Shown: positions 52,301-56,383 of the stretch, one piece after another
How positions within the stretch are numbered: the stretch's first letter is position 1
Layout: each line of letters opens with the position of its first letter
Assembly: GCF_004210375.1 (NCBI RefSeq)
Contig: NC_134829.1
Span: forward strand, 26,862,034 to 26,926,033
Direction: 5' to 3'
Origin: Tachypleus tridentatus
Taxonomy: Eukaryota; Arthropoda; Merostomata; Xiphosura; Limulidae
DNA length: 64,000 nt
Notes under the pieces: generated by a model
Database searches by the model: none
Told to the model about the DNA's origin: nothing
Seen by the model: only the letters and a program-made list of their open reading frames with translations
Made by a program: the position numbers and the translations under genes

Positions 52301-53251
52301 TATAAGTGTAATATAATTTAGGGGATTTACATATTCGTTGTTTTACTAACTTTTCTAAAACTTGTTTGTTTTTTTTAAAAAATCACATTATTGGTGTTAT
52401 TCATAACATCATTGGCTCATAGGCCTACATTTTTTTAGAACGTGAGTGAAAACACAGATGAATACGGTATAATATGTCAGCCACACTACAGTTGTCAAGT
52501 TCAGTGCCAACGAGGCCTTACGCTCAATACCAAGGCTCATCAAACCGGTTGGGCTATGACAGACATGGTAGTGGTCTAGATGCTATTTGTATCATACCTT
52601 TTCATGAACAACGACTATTGTGTGTGTGAAGGGAAGATAAAGTAAATTGTAATGATGATTAATAGTTTGCCATATAAAACAGGATGTTAATTGTAATATT
52701 AGTTTTAGACTTCCATTGTTCTGGACATGTATACATTCTCTACCACGAGCTATGTAGACCAACGGGTCTTATTGTGTATTTCATATTAAATTCTAAATGT
52801 TGTTAATACTTTAGTTTGTCTTATAAATATCGCCATTATTTAAAGGGAGTTCGTTGTAATTCTTTGTTATTCTTTTCAGTACTGGTAACAATACTCATAG
52901 CCAGTATTATGTTCTAGTAATACTAACTACTACAATTATTTTATAGATTTGAGAATAAATTCTGCACCAGTTTCACCGTATTTGCCTCCTACATTAACTG
53001 AAACATTACCATGGAAACGTGAAGATGACAATGGTGACGAAAGATGCGTACGAAAACAACAGGAGTTTCCTTTATGGGTAGAAAATAAAGAATACAATGT
53101 TTATACTTCGTTGACCAGCAATTTTTTGACCAATTTAAGTTCGGATGATCATGTTAATCGATCAGACGTATTCGAGTTATTTGATCTCAATCGCCCAGTA
53201 GAAAGAGGTGAACACCAAGGAAACGAAGGTCTTAAAAATCGATATACTTAG
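10587..53251 (+). CDS. SLC9A (Nhe2/NHE3-like): Na+/H+ exchanger (SLC9A / NHE family), complete 12-exon coding region
   Basis: Electroneutral plasma-membrane exchanger that swaps extracellular Na+ for cytosolic H+ (family knowledge). Joined exons: 10587-10917, 25275-25735, 28253-28509, 29368-29585, 30190-30392, 32439-32528, 32859-32932, 35435-35641, 45570-45738, 50551-50737, 51682-51858, 52947-53251; total 2679 nt, 892 aa. Residues 1-25 look like a signal peptide or signal anchor. The amiloride-site segment [18 protein letters not shown] lies near 155-172, [13 protein letters not shown] near 229-241, the [13 protein letters not shown] segment near 253-265 with Asn259-Asp260 (equivalent to the NHE1 transport pair), and [11 protein letters not shown] near 450-460. 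Residues 510-545 match the CHP-binding stretch. The cytoplasmic tail (about 546-892) is basic in exon 10, and its end is rich in acidic and aromatic residues. All introns are GT..AG and phases agree. Length fits NHE3/NHE5. Subfamily is judged by eye only; family membership is very secure. Confidence 0.95.
10980..13239. other. Non-coding intron sequence, nothing recognised
   Basis: AT-rich, with no long open frame, no SINE blocks and no inverted repeats longer than about 15 bp noticed. Confidence 0.6.
13240..13329. repeat. (AAT)n microsatellite
   Basis: About 90 bp of AAT with two short AT interruptions. It creates poly-Asn and poly-Ile/Leu open frames on the two strands (13162-13740 + and 13134-13508 -), which are artefacts. 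Confidence 0.95.
14990..15060 (+). pseudogene. Possible Tc1-like transposase N-terminal scrap
   Basis: ATGGCAAAGGCTAAAATGTT onward reads [20 protein letters not shown], similar to the L(T/S)EFERGRI start of Tc1-family DNA-binding domains. The downstream frame does not resemble a transposase. Confidence 0.25.
15300..16500 (+). pseudogene. LTR-retrotransposon (Gypsy-type) integrase remnant
   Basis: Broken-frame translation shows integrase-core and C-terminal hallmarks: [24 protein letters not shown] (usually Q.NGLAER.NRTLK.ML) near 15870-15920, a P..LMFG.E...P.DL-like stretch near 16020-16080 ([19 protein letters not shown]), and a chromo-like QLKSN..SPYVGPW region near 16250-16310. Frameshifts and stops occur every few dozen codons. 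Clade is not resolvable by eye. Confidence 0.5.
17209..17635. repeat. Two facing SINE family 1 copies
   Basis: 17209-17413 is a + copy that starts inside the head (CCCGGCACTCGACTCGTAAT) and stops at GGGACGGCTAGC. It is joined directly to a minus-strand copy, 17414-17635, that begins inside its body (TCACCACCCACCGCCAACTC), carries the CGCG-type head, and resumes with a tail-like GCTCTGTGCGAAATTC at the right. The pair forms a large inverted repeat with almost no spacer. Confidence 0.8.
18550..21060 (+). pseudogene. Gypsy-type gag/protease remnant, interrupted by a MITE
   Basis: Readable gag-like stretch after the [24 protein letters not shown], then [20 protein letters not shown] (19810-19940), which has the SV..Y...L..LA..A.P.........L...F..GL...IRD.. 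layout of Gypsy capsid proteins. An 82-codon open frame, 20191-20439, continues it, and a possible protease stretch ([12 protein letters not shown]) lies near 20580. Heavily mutated. It is uncertain whether it belongs with the integrase remnant to its left. Confidence 0.4.
19242..19649. mobile_element. Mariner/Tc1-type MITE, 408 bp, TA target duplication
   Basis: Terminal inverted repeats TTAGGTTGAGGAATAATTCG + TGAGCGTTTTT at left and their complement AAAAACGCTCACGAATTATT + CCTCAACCCAA at right (one mismatch in about 30 bp). It is flanked by TA at 19240-19241 and 19650-19651. The interior is AT-rich and non-coding. Inserted in the gag remnant. Confidence 0.88.
22703..23376 (+). mobile_element. 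LTR-like repeat, copy A (solo LTR?)
   Basis: TGTTGAAG...CGTAACA, 674 bp, TGT..ACA ends. It carries TATAAAAG near 22770, conserved among copies, followed by a shared block (ACTTCAGTGAATTAACTTCG, GTATTTTTACGAAGACATTA), a GTATTGTTTGTAAGTTTGTA block and ATCAATCTTGTTGGCAAATA near the end. Siblings: about 30780-31840 (+), 36562-37567 (+), 62036-62783 (-). The promoter-plus-TG..CA layout suggests an LTR; no internal region is attached. Confidence 0.6.
24015..24130 (-). repeat. SINE family 3, minus-strand copy
   Basis: Left end TATAGCAAAGTCACATTAGG, B box GAGGGGAATCGAACACA, right end ACCGCTGTCCCACCGAGGGA; this is the reverse complement of the family 3 layout. Confidence 0.55.
24255..24500 (+). repeat. 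SINE family 1, diverged copy
   Basis: Head AGCCTAGTATAGCTTGATGG, then GGACTCGCAATCTCAGGGTC and GCGAGTTTGAATTCC. Body CCCCTACGACTGCGTGAGGG, GAGTTGGCGGTGAGTATTG; tail TCTTTACACGAGATTCGAAA. Confidence 0.75.
25275..25735 (+). CDS. SLC9A (Nhe2/NHE3-like): NHE exon 2: core transport segments
   Basis: Acceptor ctctttcattgcag|GT; donor ACAGTG|GTGAGT. Encodes residues 111-264, the most conserved part of the protein: the proline-rich amiloride-site helix ([15 protein letters not shown]), the PNRLFF loop, the [17 protein letters not shown] helix and the [12 protein letters not shown] helix. In NHE1 the Asp of the DPVA helix and the Asn-Asp pair carry ion transport, and all of these residues are intact here. 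The first ATG seen in the open frame (25340) is internal and is not a translation start. Confidence 0.96.
27315..27548. mobile_element. Second MITE, 234 bp, in NHE intron 2
   Basis: Inverted ends CAGGGTGGCCTGTAAGTCCC + TACCCATCCATAT and ATATGGATGGGTAGGGACTT + ATGGGCCACCCTG, differing at two positions. Left flank TA; right flank CA, probably a mutated TA. The CAGGGTG.CC..AAGTCCCT end is typical of mariner-type elements in arthropods (from memory). Confidence 0.85.
28253..28509 (+). CDS. SLC9A (Nhe2/NHE3-like): NHE exon 3
   Basis: Acceptor ttttttctag|GTACTA; donor GTTGC|GTAAGT, phase 2. Begins [13 protein letters not shown], continuing the NDAVTV helix exactly as VLYxxFxxF does in vertebrate NHEs. 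It then encodes two hydrophobic membrane segments rich in Gly and aromatic residues ([20 protein letters not shown] and the [19 protein letters not shown] region) and ends in the conserved FHLSGIVA. Confidence 0.95.
29368..29585 (+). CDS. SLC9A (Nhe2/NHE3-like): NHE exon 4
   Basis: Acceptor tttttgttcag|CC; donor CGATTG|GTAAGT, phase 1. After the split Ala codon it reads [17 protein letters not shown], then [19 protein letters not shown], matching the SITFCGI..KYV..NIS and [16 protein letters not shown] signatures of the family. It ends in IYRSIG. Longer open frames on both strands across 29103-29828 are overlap artefacts; only this part aligns with the family. Confidence 0.95.
30190..30392 (+). 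CDS. SLC9A (Nhe2/NHE3-like): NHE exon 5: [11 protein letters not shown] segment
   Basis: Acceptor ttctgattttag|GT; donor CTCCAG|GTAATG, phase 0. Encodes residues 423-490 including [19 protein letters not shown], the Arg-containing helix implicated in ion transport and pH sensing in NHE1, followed by the last membrane helix ([14 protein letters not shown]). Confidence 0.95.
30881..31136 (+). repeat. SINE family 1 (CGCG-head), 5'-truncated, with target duplication
   Basis: Starts inside the head (GCTTCGTAATCTGAGGGTCG) and ends in a C/A-rich tail. It is flanked by a 12-bp target duplication with one mismatch: CCAGAACGTCGA at 30869-30880 and CCAGAACATCGA at 31137-31148. It inserted into an LTR-like repeat. 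5' truncation with intact duplications fits target-primed reverse transcription. Confidence 0.85.
31207..31340 (+). repeat. SINE family 2 (second tRNA head) with target duplication
   Basis: Head CCCCCAGTGGCTCAGCGGTA, B box GGGTTTCTATACCC, then a short body ending in TGAGTAGCTTTGTGCTTAAT and an (AAC)n tail. It is flanked by a perfect 12-bp duplication, ACATTCAGTATG, at 31195-31206 and 31341-31352. It lacks the long body of family 1 but shares the TAGCTTTGTGC tail. Confidence 0.85.
31975..32245 (+). repeat. SINE family 1, old diverged copy
   Basis: Recognisable parts: TGTGGCTTCGTGATTAGTCT, GGTTCTCGTCCCATTG (B-box region), CAGAGTAGCTAGAGAGTTGG, CAGTGGGTGTTTTGACTAGA, and a tail CTTGTGTAGTTTTGTGTGAC. 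Open frames on both strands across it are incidental. Confidence 0.65.
32439..32528 (+). CDS. SLC9A (Nhe2/NHE3-like): NHE exon 6: end of membrane domain
   Basis: A 90-nt exon, phase 0 at both ends. Acceptor ttttttccag|GGC; donor ACTAGA|GTAAGA. Encodes [20 protein letters not shown] then [10 protein letters not shown], which matches the G.TI.PLV..L.V...... .LNE.LH pattern at the membrane-domain/tail boundary of NHEs. Confidence 0.93.
32859..32932 (+). CDS. SLC9A (Nhe2/NHE3-like): NHE exon 7: CHP-binding-like helix
   Basis: A 74-nt exon. Acceptor tttttcag|TTA; donor GACAA|GTAAGC, phase 2. Encodes [20 protein letters not shown] then HLRDK. In mammalian NHEs the equivalent amphipathic helix (..DHI...IEDI.G..G....RDK) binds calcineurin-homologous protein, so that role is inferred here. 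Confidence 0.93.
33404..33675 (+). repeat. SINE family 1, well-preserved copy in NHE intron 7
   Basis: Head CCCGACATGGCCAGGTGGTT, B box GGGTTTGAATCTCC, full body, and tail CCTCGAGTAGTTTCGCGTGA with a C/A-rich end. Confidence 0.88.
35435..35641 (+). CDS. SLC9A (Nhe2/NHE3-like): NHE exon 8: proximal cytoplasmic tail
   Basis: Acceptor ttgtgttaattag|GTT; donor GGAAT|GTAAGT, phase 2. Encodes [20 protein letters not shown], then [20 protein letters not shown]. The family pattern F......L...L.R......P.I...Y.KLNL.DA is clear. It is rich in basic residues, as expected for the lipid-interacting proximal tail of NHEs. Confidence 0.92.
36562..37567 (+). mobile_element. LTR-like repeat, copy C, hit by one SINE
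   Basis: Starts near TGTAAATTAG, ends AATAAAATAAGTAACA. Shared blocks include GAGAATTACCTTCGGACGTT, GGTATTGTTTGCAAG and TCAGTCTTGTTGGTAAACAT. Interrupted by the SINE at 37066-37345. Located in NHE intron 8. Confidence 0.6.
37066..37345 (+). repeat. SINE family 1 (CGCG-head), inserted in an LTR-like repeat
   Basis: Full-length: GGCCTGGCATGGCCTAGCGC head, GGGTTCGCGCCCGAGTCGCG, intact body and (AAAC)n tail. It splits the LTR-like copy C; GATTATTTGTA precedes it and is repeated after it (AGATTATTTGTAATAACC), giving a target duplication of about 11-12 bp. Confidence 0.88.
37794..37819. repeat. (CA)n microsatellite
   Basis: About 13 CA units in intron 8. Other short simple repeats: (AT)n at 6525-6541, (TA)n at 23585-23605, a G run at 26874-26884, (GT)n at 28975-28993. 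Confidence 0.9.
38337..38550 (+). repeat. SINE family 1, very old copy
   Basis: Weak matches: GGCTAGGCGTGGCCTAGTTC, ACAAGAATTGGCGGTAGCTG, GACAGCTGCTTTCTCTTTAG. Called by order of blocks rather than identity. Confidence 0.5.
38870..39540 (+). mobile_element. Jockey-type LINE, copy A: 5' region and start of gag only
   Basis: Leader block GGGGACCTCCCAGAGAAGGT, then CACACCACTTTGGCCTTGAT and CAGCTGGTCCTCTTGGGCTA, followed by gag scraps ([36 protein letters not shown]). It stops near 39540, where the leader of a second copy begins. An internal deletion joins the leader to gag near 39195. Confidence 0.65.
39648..40716 (-). mobile_element. Penelope-like element fragment (RT end and GIY-YIG-type endonuclease)
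   Basis: Minus strand from 40690 leftward: [38 protein letters not shown], the late-RT text of Penelope elements (..FTME.E.....FLDV...R......T.VYRKPTHT), then [10 protein letters not shown] near 40180 and [13 protein letters not shown] near 40080, matching the GIY-YIG region (VY.I.C..C...YIG.T...H.......AI.EH....H). Frameshifts present. It interrupts the leader of LINE copy B at CATCTACCCA. Confidence 0.65.
42568..42930 (+). pseudogene. Endonuclease segment of LINE copy B (shifted open frames)
   Basis: Two overlapping + frames of 73 and 106 codons are pieces of one ancestral endonuclease/linker. The 106-codon frame (42609-42929) continues from [12 protein letters not shown] with [20 protein letters not shown] and later [14 protein letters not shown]. 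Not a separate gene. Confidence 0.6.
44183..44371. mobile_element. Penelope-type terminal fragment inside LINE copy B
   Basis: 189-bp insertion flanked by a perfect 9-bp duplication, AGCAAACGG, at 44174-44182 and 44372-44380. It contains an inverted repeat (ATATGTAGAAACGGCTGGTT ... AACCAGCCGTTTTTACATAT) and GACCGAAGAAGGTC, the hairpin of the hammerhead-like core. The left end includes TGATGA followed by an ACGAG..CTCGT hairpin. Confidence 0.6.
45570..45738 (+). CDS. SLC9A (Nhe2/NHE3-like): NHE exon 9: mid tail
   Basis: Acceptor tttcttaaatag|GCA; donor CAAAAG|GTAAGG, phase 0. Contains [19 protein letters not shown], a tail motif I associate with NHE2/NHE3-type exchangers. An open frame runs on to 45942, but past the donor it enters a SINE, so the extension is spurious. 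Confidence 0.9.
45797..46080 (+). repeat. SINE family 1, copy in NHE intron 9
   Basis: GGGCCCAGCGTGGCCAGGTG head 58 bp after the exon 9 donor, full body (GGGGGCGTTATTAATGTGAC, GTAGTGATGACTAGCTGCCT) and tail CCCTCGAGTAGCTTTTCATG. Confidence 0.85.
46868..46975 (-). repeat. SINE family 1, tail half only
   Basis: Minus-strand fragment from GAATTTCGCGCAAAGCTACA to CATCATCACCCACCG; the head half is missing. Confidence 0.75.
47975..48478 (-). repeat. Two minus-strand SINE family 1 copies in tandem
   Basis: Copy one, 47975-48215: GAATTTCGCGCAATAATACT ... GGGATTCAAACCTGCGACCT ... CATGACATGCCC. Copy two, 48248-48478: GAATTTCGCGCAAAGCTACA, an internal deletion to GACAGGCAGCTAG, then AACCCGCGACCCTCGGATTA and CTATGCCAAGCCC. 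Both are in the same orientation, separated by about 30 bp. Confidence 0.8.
48500..48610 (+). repeat. SINE family 3 (third tRNA-like head)
   Basis: TCCCCAGCTGGTACAGAGGT, TACAACGCTAAATCAGAGGT then TCGATTCC (B box), ending TGTGGCTTTGCTATCATAAA. A sibling lies at 55065-55180 and a minus-strand one at 24015-24130. It may share ancestry with family 2, but the tail differs. Confidence 0.65.
49673..50190 (+). repeat. SINE inserted into a SINE
   Basis: The outer copy runs 49673-49811 (GGCCTGGCACAGCCAGGTGG to CCCACTATCCGTTGGTA) and resumes at 50038 (ACTATCCATTGGTAAAAAAA to the tail near 50185). Between them is a CGCG-headed SINE (GGCCTGTCATGGCCAAGCGC ...) with its own (AAAC) tail. The phrase CTATCCRTTGGTA flanks the inner copy on both sides as a target duplication of about 13 bp. 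The inner copy lacks part of the head/body junction. Confidence 0.88.
50551..50737 (+). CDS. SLC9A (Nhe2/NHE3-like): NHE exon 10: basic tail segment
   Basis: Acceptor tttactctacag|ATT; donor AAATG|GTAAGC, phase 1. Encodes a strongly basic stretch ([20 protein letters not shown] and following RKLRKGHRQ..). Low conservation is expected here; membership rests on phase continuity, clean splice sites and the flanking tail exons. Confidence 0.85.
51682..51858 (+). CDS. SLC9A (Nhe2/NHE3-like): NHE exon 11: variable acidic tail
   Basis: Acceptor ttactttctttag|ATC; donor ATCGA|GTAAGT, phase 1. Encodes an acidic, Ser/Asn-rich stretch ([18 protein letters not shown]). No domain seen. It is included because the frame links exon 10 to exon 12 with agreeing phases and canonical splice sites. 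Confidence 0.82.
52947..53251 (+). CDS. SLC9A (Nhe2/NHE3-like): NHE exon 12: C-terminus and stop
   Basis: Acceptor attattttatag|ATT; stop TAG at 53249-53251. Encodes [27 protein letters not shown], then [16 protein letters not shown]. The PWKRED and P.WVENKEY..Y stretches resemble C-terminal motifs of NHE2/NHE3-type proteins, supporting this as the true last exon. Confidence 0.88.
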
Positions 53252-55064
53252 TGACCCGGAAAATATAGGTTTAGACTGTAGCAGATGACAGAAACGTCCT
53301 AAATCGGCCTGTATCGTAGGGACTGGATAAGCCTCGTTTTGAATTATAATATAAACCTCAAATCTCTTCCAAACAAAAATATGCCAATTAACACTAAAGC
53401 AAAAGAAGGAAGTATACTAAAAAGGATAACAAATCGGTCAAATTCATGGAAATTTCTTATTAGTTGAAGTGGAAAATTACAAAATGTAGTTTTAACAAAT
53501 GTTTGATATATAATAAAATGCATTGTAACGGAGAGAAGGAAACTTATGAAACTAATGCCCGAGGCAAAATGTTATAAATTCACGTAATTTAATAAATCAG
53601 TGTTCCTCATTGAAGAGTATCTGTAATCGGAGTGTATCTTGAAGTGCATTTATACCGTTACATTTTTAAGATATGTTTTATGACATTCCAGCTTTCAGTC
53701 TTTAGTGTATTGACACTTTCGGTGTTCTTATGTAAAGACATAAAAAAATTCAGTTAAAGTAATTTGAATTATGTAACATGTATGTACATACCAGTAAACA
53801 TATGGATTAATTTTGCTCGAAACAATTATCCTAAAGTTCTAAACAGGTTTACGCAACACGAACAATTTATTGAAAAATACGTTTTTTAAAAAGCTTTGTT
53901 AGTGCATGTGCATTTTTACAAATAAAGTTAAAAGTGCAAATAATCGATTTAATGTATTTTAACGTCTAATTTCCAACTTCTGCTTAATACATTCTTTTGT
54001 GAAATGTTACAATATTTTGATTAAGTGTAAAATATTTGAGCAGTTTTAAAACTGACAAAAATATAATTTTGATTCATTGTTCCATATTGTGGGTATTCTT
54101 TTTATATAAATACTCGCGGTTAGTCAATCTGAAAATTATATCTAAGAATTCACTGTTCGTCGCAAAGAACCACAAAAGAATGTAAATAACTCGGACAAAA
54201 AATATAAACATAAATCGAAGTTCATATCTAGAATTATTTCAGTATTAGTCTTAAGTAAGTAAAACCTGAAAATTTGAAACTTGCGAATTATGATTGACAA
54301 TCATAAATGTGTAACTTTTTCCACCGCGAAGACCACAAGCTTATTGTTCTTATAATCGAAGTTTAATTACATGTAGAAACACAGTGCAATATTTGATGTA
54401 TTTAAGTCGGGAACGATTATCTTTAACACTGGTTCTCAAACATTATTGCAGAAAAAAAAATTATGCAGGGTTGTACACACTTCATAGAAGTGTTAAAACT
54501 TGCCCGCATGAATTATTTGAATTTCGTGTATTTCTGATTCACAATGGTGGAAGAAAAGGAACATTTTCTAATTCTCTCATAATATTAGTTACTGTAGTAA
54601 AATGAAGCAAATTGAAATTTAGATATTCGTATTGTGAAACGTTATAAATGTGTGATTAATTTTTAATTGAAAGTTAATACATCTGACATGTTTTATCCAC
54701 TGGAATGTTTTATTTGCTATTAGTTTACCAAACCTGGGTAAAAAAAAATTACATATATTTTTAACTATAATAAAGAACTATTTTCGAACTTTGTTTATAT
54801 GGTTTTCATTAAACTGTTGTGTAGACTGTACACAGGAAATTCCCATCTAGTTGTTTTCGTGTTGGGATAACGGACGAAAAGTCCAAGGTTAGAGCCTCCT
54901 ATAGAACTGTACCTTCAGTGTCAGGTGTTTTATAATTTGACGTTCAGTTCTTATTTTCGGTTTAGGGTAGCCATATGTAACTATATTTCTAAGAAAAGCA
55001 AAAATATTTTGGAATAAAGTTCTTTCAGAGATATTGGAGGGTTTATGATCTAACATTTCTTATA
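53252..55064. other. 3' UTR and intergenic DNA
   Basis: The exchanger 3' UTR, of unknown length, is followed by AT-rich sequence. The 73-codon frame at 54384-54605 shows no family features. Confidence 0.5.
53512..53926 (+). terminator. Candidate polyadenylation signals of the exchanger gene
   Basis: AATAAA occurs at 53512-53517, 53591-53596 and 53921-53926, which are 261, 340 and 670 nt past the stop codon. All lie in AT-rich sequence, where chance matches are common. Which one is used cannot be told from sequence alone. Confidence 0.4.
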
Positions 55065-55180
55065 GTTCCCGCTAGTACAGTGGTAAGTCTACGGATTTAC
55101 AACGCTAAAATCAGGGGGTTCGATTTCCTTCGGTGGACTTAGCTGATAGCTCGATTTGGCTTTGTTATGAGAAAAACGCA
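55065..55180 (+). repeat. SINE family 3 copy
   Basis: TTCCCGCTAGTACAGTGGTA, GATTTACAACGCTAAAATCA, GGGGTTCGATTTCC, ending GATTTGGCTTTGTTATGAGA. Same layout as 48500-48610. Confidence 0.65.
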
Positions 55181-55314
55181 AATACACAATTTGTCTTGTA
55201 TTATTTAAATGTACAAGAGAATCCACAGGTTGTAAAGTATTGAAGAAATTGTGTTTTATAATTCCTTAAAAAAAATTAAACATTTGTATGACTTACGTAA
55301 TTCTTTTAGTAAAA

Positions 55315-55540
55315 TTTGTTTTGAATTTAGTACAAAGCTACACGAAAACTATCTGCACTAACAGTCCATAATTCAGACTAGAGGGAAAGTAGCTAGTCAA
55401 CACCACCCACCGCCAACTCTAGGGCTATTCTTTTACCAACAAATAGCGAGATTGACTGTTACATTACATTACCCCCGCGGTTAAAAGAATGAGTGTTCGG
55501 CGATGGTAATTCGATCCCACAATCCGCAAGTCTGTAATAG
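55315..55540 (-). repeat. SINE family 1, diverged minus-strand copy
   Basis: GAATTTAGTACAAAGCTACA, GACTAGAGGGAAAGTAGCTA, ACCACCCACCGCCAACTCTA and a damaged head (GGTAATTCGATCCCACAATC). Confidence 0.75.
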
Positions 55541-56245
55541 AAATTCAGAGACAAATCATGATGTATTTATAAAATGTTCTATTAAAAATATTTTGGGAAA
55601 AATGGTCAATCTATATAGATTAAAGGTAAATTAGGTTCAACCTTGTTAAAATTACAGGAAAAATTGGGATGTTATGGAAGAAAAACATTTCGTTAAATCA
55701 TTTTCCATCACTAGCTAGTTGTACTACGTACACAAAGTTCAAATATAGCTCGACATTTTCTTCATTGTTTATTAAATATCTTGAAAATAGCACAATATTT
55801 CCAAAAATGTTCATTCTTTGGGGTGATACTAGAGAAATTGTTGATTTATTTGTAAAGTTCTTACATAACTAAGATACTGTAGTAGCGTCTTTCTTCTTGC
55901 TCTCCTTGTCTTGTTTGTAAATTAAAAATAAAAAGATTTTAACTTGTACATTTTACAAATGTATGTAAAAAAAAAAAAAAAACTATCCGTGTAATTGTTG
56001 TCTGATTCACTTCAAGCATAGTTGTTCCTAATTTTAAACGTGAGAGAATAGATTTAAAGGCAAATAAAATTTTTACTTGTTCCTGAGCAGAAAATGTTAT
56101 TTTCCAATTGCTTGTGCTTAAAGTAAATGAAAAAGAACTATTTTTCTCTTTAAACTTTGCTTTTTTGACGTGGGTAATGAAATTTTCAAATTCACCCATT
56201 TTTCCAGAACATTCCAGGTAGATTCAGTGCCGAGTAACTGATAGA

Positions 56246-56333
56246 GAATTTTTTCTAACTTGCAAGAACTTTCTAGAACGTTGTAGAACTTACGAGAATT
56301 TTCAAGAACCTTTCAGAATTTTCTAGAACTTCC
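56246..56333 (+). promoter_or_regulatory. Extended heat-shock-element array
   Basis: Every fifth base from 56246 to 56331 starts a triplet that alternates GAA and TTC (or a one-base variant): GAA at 56246, 56266, 56276, 56286, 56296, 56306, 56316, 56326; TTC or near-TTC between them, perfect at 56271, 56301 and 56321. That is about 18 consecutive 5-bp HSF subsites. AGAACTTTCTAGAACG (56265-56280) is a perfect nGAAnnTTCnnGAAn. HSF trimers bind such arrays (established knowledge). Confidence 0.8.
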
Positions 56334-56344
56334 CAAAGTAATAT

Positions 56345-56383
56345 ATATATATATACAAGGGATCAACACTCACCACTTCAGTT
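56345..56383 (+). promoter_or_regulatory. Core promoter: TATA box and initiator
   Basis: TATATATATATACAAGG follows the HSE array directly. About 30 bp downstream is TTCAGTTTAG (TCAGTT at 56378-56383), an arthropod-type initiator. The HSE, TATA and Inr spacing is that of hsp promoters. The (AT)n run could instead be a simple repeat, but the +30 initiator argues for function at least in the ancestor. Confidence 0.6.
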
